Below are positions 26,217 to 38,320 of a stretch of 64,000 nt of DNA, piece by piece. The first letter of the stretch is position 1; each line of letters opens with the position of its first letter. Source of the DNA: Hymenolepis diminuta. Lineage: Eukaryota; Platyhelminthes; Cestoda; Cyclophyllidea; Hymenolepididae. The stretch lies in NCBI GenBank assembly GCA_900708905.1, contig CAADRB010000004.1, positions 2,855,685-2,919,684 on the forward strand. Reading direction: 5' to 3'. A program made the position numbers and the translations under genes. A model generated the notes under the pieces. The model worked only from the letters and a program-made list of their open reading frames with translations. It did not search any database and was not told the DNA's origin.

Positions 26217-27627
26217 TTAAGCCGAGGGTTGAGATATATGCGGAAGATGTGAGAGGACACCGGTTGAAGGCAGACTGACACCGTTTGCAAGAGAACAAGT
26301 TCGTCGATGGTAGTAAAATGAGGCACCCCATCGATAGCGTTTTCCGCAAATCTTACAGACGTACTTCCCTTCAGCTCTGTGTTTGCCATCTATGTGCTGT
26401 TTCAGGGAGAGCTTAGATGTGAAGTCTTTTGCGCAATAATTGCAAGTGAATCGTTTCATGCCAGAAACAGGACCCAGACCGGATTCAAGAGATTCACTGG
26501 TCGACTCCAAGAGGGATCGTTCAATTTTGTTGGAAGAAAGAGGCGGAATAAGCTGAAGGCACTTAGCAGCATGAGTAAAGTAAGACTGTACATCGGAACA
26601 CTTGGTTCCACAAGGACAAATGAAATCCATTGTTGGCGAAGATAGCAGGGGAAGGGAAGGGGTAGGAGGAGGGGGGGTAGATTTAATAAGAGGATCCTCC
26701 TTCAAGGTAACAAGTTGGGCCGGCTTTGTCGGCTGTGAGAGATCCAATACGGCACTATCGTTTACCGGAGGAATGGTATTACTCACAATTGTAGAATTTT
26801 CGGGTTCGGATTCAGCTCGAGGCATTTTCTTACATGTTCGCATATGATGATAATAAACAGGAGGCCAGCGGTAAACCTTGAAGCACCAACGGCACTTGTA
26901 GCGAGGAGGGTAGTGTAAATGCATGTGCTGTTCAAGAAGAGATTTACTCTTAAATCCTTTAGGACACTTCGGACAACCAAAAGGTCGATCATCAGAAGGA
27001 CCCTTTATTGGAATTACTGGAGGATGTTTATAGTAGCTGTAATGTGTTACTGACTCTTGAAGGCTAGCTTCAGGGCTAGTACTCTCATTATTTTCAGCAA
27101 CCATAGTAGCCGGAGAATCAGATCTCTTGAAAAATTCTTCAGACATTTTTGTCGGTGTAGCCGGAGATGACTGTTTTGAAATAGTATTCATATTAGAGTC
27201 CATAGAGGCGAGCGGACAATCAAGATAATGCCGTAGATAGGCCGGCAAGCGGCTGAATGTTAGGCCGCAATTGCAGGTGAATGTTGCCTCCAGCGAATGA
27301 ATTGTGTCGAAGTGTTCGAAAAGAGACGTCATATTCTCCGCATTGAACTGGCATTCAGGACACACAGTCTTGAGTGCTTCTTTAGATCTAAAGATTTTAA
27401 GAAATAAATTAAAAATTAAACTTACTCAGAATCTGAATGGCTATCCAAATAATTTTCAAGAAGCTTTTGCATAAAAATATCATCTGTCCACTCCCTTTGA
27501 GCAAATTTTTTTTTGAATGCATAAAACTTTTGAACAGTATTTATATTAAGGTTGAGTGAGACCTAAAAAGAAATTACGATTTCAAAAAAATTACCATTTC
27601 CATTTCGTCTACTGCCATAGCTTCCAT
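26217..27627 (-). CDS. Multi-zinc-finger protein with a duplicated three-finger module (446 aa, 3 exons)
   Basis: Exons read on the minus strand are 27627-27595 (ATG, 11 codons), 27562-27426 and 27387-26217 (stop TAA). Introns of 32 and 38 nt both start GTAA and end AG. The junction codon GA|A and the phases agree, giving 446 residues. Fingers by residue: CCHH 66/69/82/87; short-knuckle CxC..HC 95/97/110/114; CCHH 195/198/211/215; CCHC 222/225/238/242; CxC..HC 314/316/329/333; CCHH 372/375/388/393; CCHC 401/404/417/421. The CxC..HC, CCHH, CCHC triplet therefore occurs twice. Between the two copies are Ser/Pro-rich linkers and AVLDLSQPTK (residues 269-278), which resembles the PxDLS motif bound by the CtBP corepressor. 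Fingers of this type usually bind DNA, so a nuclear regulator, possibly a repressor, is inferred. I do not recognise an orthologue. A possible poly(A) signal (AATAAA, minus strand) lies at 25795-25800. The gene is divergent to the coiled-coil gene at 28633. Confidence 0.88.
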
Positions 27628-28632
27628 GATGCTATGTGATAGGCACAGCAAACTGCACCACAGAGCAATAACCAATTTTTTAAAATAATTCACTTTACAA
27701 AGAATAAAAAACGACCTTCAATGACAATTAAAAGTATTAATAATAGACTTTGAGAATTTGCAAAGAAAGGGTCAAATGTATTAGAAATAATTTGAAATTA
27801 ATTATTTATATTAGGCGTTCATTCAAATTTTGCTCCTAGAGATTTTATTTTTAAAATTATATCATAGGGATCAAAAGAAATTCATTAGAAAATTTTGGAT
27901 CACTTCACCACCTCAAGTATAGATTCGAAATCATTACTATTTAGCATTTATCAAATAACTAATTTTTTATCATTTGCAACGTAATTCAAAGTGTCACAAA
28001 ATGATTAACTAAATGATAATCTTCTGAAACTCTACACTAACGTTAAGGCTAAGTACTAACATCACCGAAAATTCAGTTTTCGTTTGGTTTCTTGTGTGCT
28101 CCCCCATTTTTGTTGTGTGATAGATTCAATCGAGTTTCATATATTAGGACATAGATCAAATTATAACTTATAAATTGAGTTAAAGACTGGGAAACAAATT
28201 GATATCAGTGTGCAAATACTGGCTCACATACCTATAATGCAAAATTTCCTAACCTTATAGCTCCACAAAGAACATAAAAAACGAAAATTGTCGATGTACT
28301 ACCAACTTGATATCTAGTGACTGGCAGATTCAGCAATAAAATCGACCTCAACAACAAAATTTATTAGAAAAGTTTCTTGTATGAAACGACTTTGATACTT
28401 TTTCTTAAATCTGGATATATATACATCCGATAGCATTAACATTTAATATTTCAAATGTTTTTAAAATTTAAAAATAAAATATATTTAAATTTTAGAAAAG
28501 AAACGCTAAGAGAATTTTAAAAAATTTTCTGCGATATGAAATTAAATTCTTGTTTGATCTTTCAAAATACTTTGCAAATTCTTGACTGACTCGTTCCATC
28601 CAATCGCGCTCAGGCTTATTACAACTGTCTTC
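27628..28632. promoter_or_regulatory. Divergent intergenic region between the zinc-finger and coiled-coil genes
   Basis: About 1 kb separates the two start codons, and the genes point away from each other. The promoters and 5' untranslated regions of both must lie here unless upstream exons or trans-splicing intervene. It is very AT-rich (for example 28440-28520), with no family A or SINE copy recognised. No clear TATA or initiator element can be assigned by eye. A shared bidirectional promoter is an inference from layout. Confidence 0.5.
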
Positions 28633-31053
28633 ATGGACGCTTTAAAGCAAAAAATATTAGATGCTCGTGAAAGTATCGCAAAGCTGGAGGCTGATCTTGC
28701 TGAAAAAGATAAAGAATTGTTGGATATAAAACAAAAGCATAAAACGGTATGAAGCGCATTACTCATTTCATATTTTATAGTTTAAAGCAGATGTGAGAGC
28801 TGCCTATAAAAGTCGTGATACTCTTGAAAGTAAAGTCGAAGCAGCACAGAAGGAATTAAAGGAATGCTTACTTAAATTAGAAGAAAATCAAAAGACGGCT
28901 GAAGAGAGTAAAAAGTATGAATGTTTGTTTTGTGAATTCATTTGTTGTTGCAGAGCCGCGGATAGTTTGGAGAAGAAGAGGAATGCTCAAGAAAAATTAA
29001 TCGCTGAACTTGAAGATAAGCTTCAAAAGGTCACAGAAACAGCTAAAGAAGCCCAAACAAAATCAACTCAAGCGATTCATGATTTGCGAGAAATTGAGGA
29101 AAAAATTGATCAAATAGAAATGATTAACGAAAAGAAACAAGAGTAATTTTGTATTATTTTTGCATTTTTCTGCCTAGTACCATCGCTGAACTGCAGGAAC
29201 TAAATTTTCTTTATTCAAATAAATTGAAATTAATGAAATCTCTCGTCGATAATGTACGTTAATTTTAATTCGCTAATGTACTTAATTTTAATTAATGTTG
29301 CAATTTTTAGTGTAATTTTTTATTATAATGTTAGGAATCTGCTGGTGTTGATAAGGCTGAGAAGGAAATTATGGAGGTCACCAAACAACTAGAAGCTGTA
29401 AGTTGATTCTTTTTTATTTAGTTTTTCATTTTCTACAAAGTTTACTCTTTTGTCTTTATTCAAATTAGGCCAACCGTAGGGCCAAAAATGCAGAGGATCA
29501 AGCCCAAATTAATCAAATAGAACTTGCAAGACTTGAAGGTAAGTAAACTGTTTTAAAATTTTTTCAGTTGCTCCATTATAAAAACAATATCTACATGATG
29601 TTAAGAAACTTTCATAATGTTGTTGTTGTAGCGGGAAACATTCACTTCATCGCTTGGAAGCTTACTACTTCCCTTTTTCCAGTTTAGGTTAAATTTGATG
29701 AGCATTAGTTTAGGTTAACTATCATGTCCTCAGAACATTTTTGGCTCTGCCTTTCCTCAAATATGCATTCAAATTTTAATTCACAAAGAGTAAAGCTCTT
29801 AACTAACAACCTTTTCGGGTATTCATATTATAGCGATTTTTAACGCACATTTAGTGCTCTTCATTTTTGTCTAATCACTATTAAAAACGTGAATTGGCAC
29901 GCATTTGTTATTACGGGTTGTTTTTCAATAAAAATCTTGTCAGTGCACATTACATTAGGGAGAATAACTTTGTTTGTTTTTTTTCTCAAGTTTGTTTACT
30001 ATTTGAACAAAAGGTTGATGACTAGGTTCTAGCTGTTCTGAGATGACGGGCATTGGATTTCGCAGGGTTCATAACATAAGGGTTTCAAATATTTTTCGTT
30101 GATTATTTAATACATGTTCTGTCATAGATATTTTTATTCAAAAATTCCGTCAGTGCACTCTACAGTAAAGTTATGTAGTTAGTATGAATTTCACTACTCA
30201 GGCAATGGATATTCGGAAGAGATTAGAAACTATGTAGCAAATGTCGGCCCTAGCCACTTTTTAGTTCCCTCTGTAAAGCAAAAGAAGGAGGAAGGGGTCT
30301 TTGACAAGCAGATTTGTTAACGGCGAACTTGAGTAGTACTAATCCCGCCAATAAACCTACTTTAATAGTTCGATAGAACTAATGATTCTTCTAAATGCTA
30401 ACAGAATGCAGCAATGCTTGTTGAAAAAACGTAGTGGAATGAGAATGGAAAACAGTAAGAAAAGGAATAGGCAGAGGAGAGGTATCAGTACTTGGCGAGA
30501 GGGGGTATACCAGGTTGTGGTATAGAGGGTTTATTTGGGTATGATATGGTTATTGACAGATTTCAAGTTTCTTGCTTGATGAGAAATTGATAATTAGGGT
30601 GCGCAGAGATACTAATCAGTACGTGCACACTACGAATCTTTGAGAGGAGTAAAGCGAGGATCAAGGGAGTTGGGTACATATAGTTCAGATATAACGTAAA
30701 TAGTTGACACTGTGAACAAAGGAATACATCTATGCCGTTTGGGATTTTCTCCTGTTCCCTGTTTAGCTCTAATTTGAGGACATGTTTTGTTTTTGCTGAC
30801 GTTATCCTTCAACTAACCTCTGAAATAGGTTTTTCGTGAAAAGTATGTCAAAGAAAGGCTTATCACTCTTAAAAGGATAGATAACTGTTTAAGAGCATTT
30901 TAAAAGGTGTCATTTGGTATCGTTTTTTTGTATTAACATCGCTTTTATCAATAAACGCCTATTTATTTCATTTCAGACGAACTATCTGAATGGAAAGACA
31001 AGAATACAACACTTCGTTCGGAGATTGATCGAATCCATGTGGAATTGCAGTGA
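28633..31053 (+). CDS. Tropomyosin-like coiled-coil protein (240 aa, 7 exons)
   Basis: Exons are 28633-28746, 28781-28914, 28954-29142, 29178-29253, 29335-29397, 29469-29538 and 30977-31053 (stop TGA). All six introns are GT-AG, 34, 39, 35, 81, 71 and 1438 nt long, and every phase closes. The product is 240 residues, rich in Glu, Lys, Ala and Leu, with near-continuous heptads and no membrane segment. The stretch ANRRAKNAEDQ..LARLEDEL near residues 192-217, and a C-terminal segment in the position of the tropomyosin end, resemble the tropomyosin C-terminal half. The middle (TAEESKKAADSLEKK..) also fits. Muscle tropomyosin is usually 284 residues, so this looks like a divergent form lacking about 44 residues near the N-terminus. 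The typical C-terminal overlap sequence is not well conserved. Expected role: head-to-tail dimer along actin filaments. AATAAA signals at 31086-31091 and 31093-31098 follow the stop closely. A different coiled-coil family cannot be fully excluded. Confidence 0.85.
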
Positions 31054-31085
31054 TTAGACGACAATCATTAAGTGGAACACAATTA

Positions 31086-31098
31086 AATAAATAATAAA
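31086..31098 (+). terminator. Tandem poly(A) signals after the coiled-coil gene
   Basis: Two AATAAA hexamers (31086-31091 and 31093-31098) lie 33-45 bases past the TGA stop, implying a very short 3' untranslated region. Confidence 0.7.
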
Positions 31099-34000
31099 AT
31101 ACATTCCTCTTCTTCCCTTCAATATGATCATTCCTTCTTCTCCTTGCAACTTTTTTATTTAAGTTTCATTTCCCTCACCTTCTGCGTGCCTCCTAGTCAC
31201 AATTCATTCCGTTTTTCTCTGATTTGCTGTGCTGTACACTCTCACAAAACCAAAAGTATATCTTTCAGTGAGTTTTCGAGGTTCTAGAAGTTTTCTCTAT
31301 TTGCGACACTCTTTCGGTCTTGATATAGAGCTTAATAATTGATAATCCTATGATTTACATATCTTTTTCTCTCTGTTAACCCGTTATGTATTACGCTGTG
31401 CTTGTGTACAATGACTGAAATTTGATTCGAAAATGTTTGTTCTATAACTTTGAAGCTGTTATAAAAAAGATTTGCTTTATTGTTTTCAAGCTTATTAAAG
31501 TGGAACTCCCTAAGCCCACTAAAGTTGTTGCTGAAAACATTTGGATAGAGGAAAGGTATGCTGGAGTCTGATAATAAACTCGTTTTCTGCTACTGACGAC
31601 CAGTCTTATTCAATGCGGTTGGCCATCCGCATCAAAGGTTCTGAATCGTTGAGCATCGATTTCATGACCTCTGATTTGGTAGACTTCCAATCACGGGATT
31701 ACATTTATGGGTATCAAAGTTCGTGTTACGTGGGGGATTCCATAATCATACATGAAAATCTGGCGATTCGGTTGAAATTGGTTGATTGGTAGCAACCATG
31801 CAACCTCTCTTCCTAGCAAGAGGGTTCGAAAACAATTTGCATCAAGGAAATTATCAAATTCACGATCTCTGGCATGCATGTTAACTCTTGCGTTGCGATA
31901 GAAGTTAGAAATCTAGGTGCTCACAACATTGAGCTGGCTTATGTGGGCTGATGCTTGGGTTTAGGATTAATTTAGTTTACAAATGTCAGGAGCCGATTTG
32001 AAAATAATTTGTATCCTGGAACAGAAGTGATAGGTCTTATTCCTAGCGTACTAGTTTATCGATCATTAGCTTTCCACACTCGCACCTGGAGGCTGTCATG
32101 CCACTTGTACAATTATTGGCCAATCATTCCCTTCATACGTCGATCCGCATAAGTTGGTGTAGTTCCTTGGTAAAAGAACCGCCACTAAATCAGAGAAATT
32201 AGTCTGAGCTGATGTGGAAATATATAAGCTCTGTGAGCATCCAGTAATATTGCGGCAGCAGTTTAGATAATATCAAAATTTAAAATATCATGGCACTGAA
32301 TTTGAAAAGAGGTTTAGTCTATGAAGTGTAAAGCTTATTTTGTACTGGAATTATTATAGGGCTCGCCTATTGAGCTCTATGACATGTTGAGATCACGTTA
32401 GCTCTGTCATTCTATTGGTGTATTGGCTATTAGAAGAAATAAATATACGAAATAATTGACCAACAGGGAAAATTATTCAAATGAACGCCAAAAACATTAA
32501 TTTTCTTTGGAAATGGGGCAATGGAACATCAAAACGCGAAACAATAAACCGTATCCGAGAGATAAGAAGAATGAAACCCAAAGGTCTCATTTGATACTTT
32601 GAATTTAACTTCTCGAACCCCTGTACTTAATCCAGATTGGACTTCTTTGTTATTCTGTAAGTGCGAATGCTTTTGCTATTTAGGTGATAATATCAATAAC
32701 AAATGGGACATTTAACTATTTTTGGGTACTGGATTATGCATCAAAATTCCTCTTGAGAAATAGAATCAACGTTGAAATTAATAAAAACAGTGAGATATGT
32801 CAAGTTAAATGATAAACTTATTTCAAAGCTGTAAATCTCCACTTATACCAGCAAACGCTCTGCAGAGAGGAGTGGAAGTGGTGCAATTTCAAATCCCCGT
32901 TCATGAAAATCAGTGCAATTTTCCCCTAATTGGCTTGGAATCTGTTCTCTAACAGAAATGAACTCGAGCCTCCAGAAGATGTTAGGGGCAAAGAGACACA
33001 AATTGCAAGTGGAGCTGCAGAGATATCTTTACCTCTCAAGAAAGAAATCTCCATACTTTTGCTTTATCCCTCAGTAGGTAACTGTAATATGTAATGCTGC
33101 GCATCGTTAGGCCTGAATCGTCCTTGTAATACGAAAATTATCTGATCGTTACTTTATTAATTGGGCTTAATACAATAATATCTGTATATAACACTCACCT
33201 TAACATTGTCTAATCCGCGTACGAGAGAGGACAAGAGATCCGAGAAAACGCTTCATTTTAACACGATGTACATCTGTTCGATGGGGCCCAACTCAGAAAT
33301 CTTCCCATTTGAACAACATTTCAAGGTCAAAAATCATAATAAATATTGCAACTTGAATTAATGAAAATTAAAACGTACAAAATTTCACTTAGAGTTCTCA
33401 GCCAGTTAATGCTTTCCCTGATACTATATTAGCAAGTTTGACTGGATTTTCTGTGTGCCTACATGATCAAATATGGCTCAGAATTTAGAATTGACAATAA
33501 AATCAGTGTAAACAGACTTGAATGAATGGCGGTTTATTTGGAAATTTTTTTTCCGTGACCACTGAAAATGTCAAGTTGGATTCAATTGAGGCCGATTTAG
33601 CATAATACATACCCCACTTCTCTGATGCAATTGTTACGATGATCCGTTTCACATAAAATGCCCAAAAATCTGATTATATTATTATTATTGCATTTTTGCA
33701 ATTGATTGCATTAACTGGAGGAAACTATCTGTGTTTTCATCTTATAAATTGAAGATACAGCAGTTGAGCACATGTTCTAATTTAACGATTAGCTGTCCTA
33801 TGTATTAAAGATACTGATAACAGGGAGGAGGTAGGAGTGAAATATGAAGACTTTGATTCTGAAAAGTGAAAGAATTCTCTTGAGATTTCGAAATTCTTTA
33901 GTTTGGATAAGTTTGATCAAAATATCATGGCCGAAACAGCAAATAGTGTAAATTCGCGCCTCTAATGAGAATTCAAACAAAAATTAATGAAGTTTAAAGC

Positions 34001-37000
34001 CCCCAGTTGTATGCGAACGTTCCGACTGCTCTAACAGTTATGTCTCTATGTATAAGAAAGTAATTCTTAACGTTGACTTCATATTAAATGGAAATATCTT
34101 CAAAAAATCATTTGAAAAACCGACGACACACTCTTCCCAGCAGAGTGGAGCAGAATTGAAAGTCCCTAATGCCGTGATGCAGATTTTCTTTCTATTTCCC
34201 AAAATTTTACCCTCCGCTTGTCTGAATTTACGCTCTCTAACAATGAGATCAATGTTCCACATGTGCGTACTACCAATTCACATGTTTAATTTGCTTTAAG
34301 TCTTCCAATTAAATTGAAACAACACACATCGGAATGTCATTCCAAATGATTAAACTCAATTTCGGTCTCTCTAAAAGATTGCTTGAAATAACAGCATAAC
34401 GTGTTCTTCTTTACTACGTAGTGGCGGGTAAATATCTCGAAGTCCAAAGACTTGATCTCTCTGTCCTCCTCCAAATTTTCAAACGGCTACAACAATTTTT
34501 CAAGAGCAACATTCATATTAACTTTATAGATAAACATATATTATTATTGGGTCTTAATAGTGGATTATGCCGACGTTAATGGTTATCAATTTAAAAAACT
34601 AGCTATCTAGATTCTTAAAGGTGTCCCTTCTAGCCTCTACCAATCTTTTCTGTAAGAATAGAGCTGAGAAACTTGGAATTAAATGTGTGTTCCTATAATC
34701 ATTTGTTTTTATACTCGTTTTAAAACAACGTTGCGTAGAGTCTGTAGTATTTAATTTCGTTTTGGGCTAATTATAATTTCATTTGATACGAACACTCCTG
34801 CACATTGTTTCCATTCTCAGTTCATTTTACTGAAATTCTTTTAATCCTGTCATAAAAAATGTGATATTTTGCAGTAGAATAACAATGGTTTTACTGTGTA
34901 AACAAGAAGTGAACCTGAAATTACAATCCATTTCTCTGAAATAGGAATATTTTTCAAAAATTCCTGACTTTACTCCAAAATAGATTCATAAAAGTCCACC
35001 ATGTGGTTAATTTAATAATATAATTTCTGCTTATTTATAAAGCTACTTCATATTATACTATTCCGCAAGGAGGATGCACAGCTGCAGCGATTTGTTCCAT
35101 GGAATTCGGGATTTTGTTTCTCCACTACTCAGTTCAGTGGAGTATCCGCCGTTATTTTTGCTGCTTTCTCTAAAGGTTCTTCTAAGAGGCTTGAGTGTCA
35201 ATATTTCGTAAGACTTAAATCATCCATACTTGAGTACTTGGATCATTGTTAATTGTTGTGTTTGTAGAACGATGTCGACTGTTCAGATTCATTGCTTTCC
35301 TTCCCGCCAACATTTGCATACAGTTAACTGAATAGCATTTCACTCTTTTGCACGAATTCCTTTGCAATATACTTTAATATTCGCAGAGAATGATGTCAAC
35401 TTTTATGGGTACTCTGACTAATTTTAAGATACGTTTACTGCACTTGAATCGAGAAGAATAAGGTTTTCTAAATATATTTTTCCCGTACAAACGTGAACAG
35501 TAAAAGTTTGCTTTTATGGTTCCTCTATCACTCATAGTGGTTGGTTCACCTGTGTAATATGACATTTAGGATGAAGCGATTTTGTAAGTCGCCTGAGTAG
35601 AATGGAGTTTAATGGGAAAAAGGTACGCAATGTAATGGAATACAAGTGTCTGAATGTAAATAGCGGGAGAGAAGGAAGTCCGAATATACACGAGGTTCCG
35701 CGTAGCTTGTAGCATTTATCCTCTGACCGTAGGACACTGGTTGGTTCTTCTTCCGCGCAGTGGGAGATACTCACAAAAAGGGTAGAGTCTGACTGGATGG
35801 TTAAATAAAATAGCCAAAGTGATTTACTGGTGAGGCCAAAGCATGTACCGCCCTAAGTCATCATAGTGTGCCACTTTTAATTTGAACGAAGCACGAAAAG
35901 CATAATTTACTAGTGTCACAGAGATCTCACTGTTGCCCATAGCAATGCGAGAAAAACTTAATAAGTTTTTACCGCAGGATGACATTTGAACACTCCAAAT
36001 AGAAAGTTTGTCCAGTAAGAGATGAACCGAGAGGGGATTGAATAGGAGTATATAATGAAGTTAGGATGTGAAGAGTTGTAATTTATTTGAATTCTGCGAT
36101 TCTTGTAAAACTTTTTCATAAGGGCTTTACCGCATTAAAGGTGTTAAAATAAGTTGTATAAAATGAATCAAGTTAAATTCAGTCAAGTTGAAATACTGAC
36201 AAAATCTCGGACGCTGCTGAGACCTGTTGGTTCCCATGAATGTAAACATCAGAGACAAACGTTACAATTTAAAGATGTAAATGAGTGTAAAAATGCAGAA
36301 AATGCAATCGTTAAAACTCGTAGAATTCTTTCTTCTGTTTATTAGAATGCAAAAGTTAAGCTCACCATTGTCCTATTTGTGTCCTTGAAATGACCTTCAA
36401 ATAAGTGGATTTATCATTAAATCATGGTACAAATTTAAAACTGTCGTTCTTGCGCAGTGACAATTTTTATTGCCTAATATAAATTTAAAAGAATTTTAAA
36501 TCATGGTCATTAAAATTTAAATTGTAAGACATTTTCTAAAAGTATGCATGTAATTAATTTTCACCATAATTTGTTAAAAATTCTGATGAGTAAGTGGTTT
36601 TTCTGATGGTCTTACGGCATTTCCAGGACGAATTGTAAATTGACTTATTTTTCAACTAATGATACTGATGTACTGAGAATAGAGCTAACTTCACGTACGT
36701 TTGTACTTTGCTGATCGAAATGATTCTTCAAGAGTGCATCCTTCTATAAACAACACTTTGTTCCAATTTCGCAAGTCTTGACCTCAAATGCTGCTATTAC
36801 ATCTTATGGTGGAAGGGGTAACTTAACACATTTGACATCAGAAATTAGCGGCAAATGCTGCTTAACTCCTTCATGTGAACTCTTCAACTGCTATCGTACG
36901 AATCACTTGGATCAGTTGACAGATCAGTTTAAAGAGACTGCTACCAGATACTGTTAAAGAATTTGAGTTGAATCCAATTTTCTGTTGTGCTTTAGTTCAC

Positions 37001-37442
37001 AGATTATTCCAGTACTGTGAAATAAGCTCCATGTTCAGCCAGTTTCAAATGTAATGTTGTTTGATAATCTCCTCTTTATCAGTAATCGAGCTTAGATTTA
37101 CCGTTTCACAAAATCTTACAAAATTTTCTCCTGGAGTTATATATTTCGAACCAAGATGAGGACTATCTGAAACAACTCCGAAGTGTAAATCATCATATTT
37201 ATCGTTGTCCCTCGTTTTGATAAATATTCAAAAAGAAATAAATAACGCTTGAACATGCAATATGCTAAGCAAAATTTTAATATTCGACCTAATAAAAGTG
37301 CATATGTATACACACTTGTATAAGTAATGACCTCGATGTTACAAGTCTTGAACTTTACGCTGCTATAAGATCTGATGGTTGAAGAGATAATATTGACTCA
37401 TTTAAGGAAAGAAATTGCAAGCAGATTCAGTTAAACTTTTCT

Positions 37443-37625
37443 GATGCGTCGGTAGCGCATTAGTCATCGCGCACATCTGTCATTCCAGATATCACGAGTT
37501 CAATTCCCATCGACATACGCTCAGTGAGTGGAATGACCAGCCACACTGGTTAAGTCTTACTAACATAGAGGGTGGCAAAAGTCGTATCCCTTGCTACGGA
37601 GGCTCCATGACTCCACGTTCTATCC
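37443..37625 (+). mobile_element. tRNA-derived SINE, degenerate copy
   Basis: GTCGGTAGCGCATTAGTCAT (A-box region), GAGTTCAATTCCC (B box), CTCAGTGAGTGGAATGACC, AGCCACACTGGTTAAG, GGTGGCAAAAGTC and GGAGGCTCCATGA follow in order. Confidence 0.74.
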
Positions 37626-37969
37626 AATCCAATAAAACCTTCGCATCAATAATGCTGACATTTCAATGTTATTTAAAATCTGAAAGCCCTGAATTGTCTA
37701 CTAAATCGTAGTTTATAATATCCAAATTTCTTATTGGTCAATTATCATCATATAGTCCATGGGTTTCTTGATGAGTTCATGTCCCCGAAGCTCAGAAACT
37801 GTTGACTAGTTAATTTAATTGAATGCCTGGTTATACTACCTTGACTGATTTGGTTACTTTAATTCACCTTGAGTAAACAAAGCTAACGGTGCTCTGCTGA
37901 CTTAAATTTGTACCTATTCTACTTCTGCTATGTCAAAACCGAGGGCTGCTGAATTTCGTGTAAGATCAT

Positions 37970-38320
37970 TTCGCCTTCCCAACCATTAGATGAAAGATCA
38001 AATTGAAGTGGCAAAACTGATGGTCATAATTAAACGACGAATCATCAAGCACTGAACATCGTGGACAAGAATTTGTTTAGTAATCCTGGGAAAGAATCAT
38101 TGAATTTGAATTTTGGAAACTAACCCACCAATTTAGTAAATATTAAACAAGCCAACTTCAAAATTTATAAAAAAATATGACTTATTGACACGTTGACCTC
38201 AGTATCTTTCTAATCCCCTCCTTTTTATCGTTTGTTGGACCTCCTGTTGACTGGTTATAACTGTTAAATCACAAAGGAAATTTGTAAATTTTTTACGTTG
38301 TTGTGGGTGATGATAAAAAT
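37970..38320 (-). repeat. Family A repeat joined to a family B fragment
   Basis: AAGTGGCAAAACTGATGGTC, CACTGAACATCGTGGACAAG, CACGTTGACCTCAGTATC and GTTGTTGTGGGTGATGA (terminal hairpin). Immediately upstream (37740-37895) is a family B-like plus-oriented piece ending CTTTAATTCACCTTGAGTAA. Confidence 0.7.

Noticed and set aside
26379..26847. Plus-strand ORFs of 81-88 codons
   Set aside because: Shadows of the zinc-finger exon on the opposite strand.
36586..36612. Second CTGATGAG match
   Set aside because: No GAAA and no flanking complementary arms.
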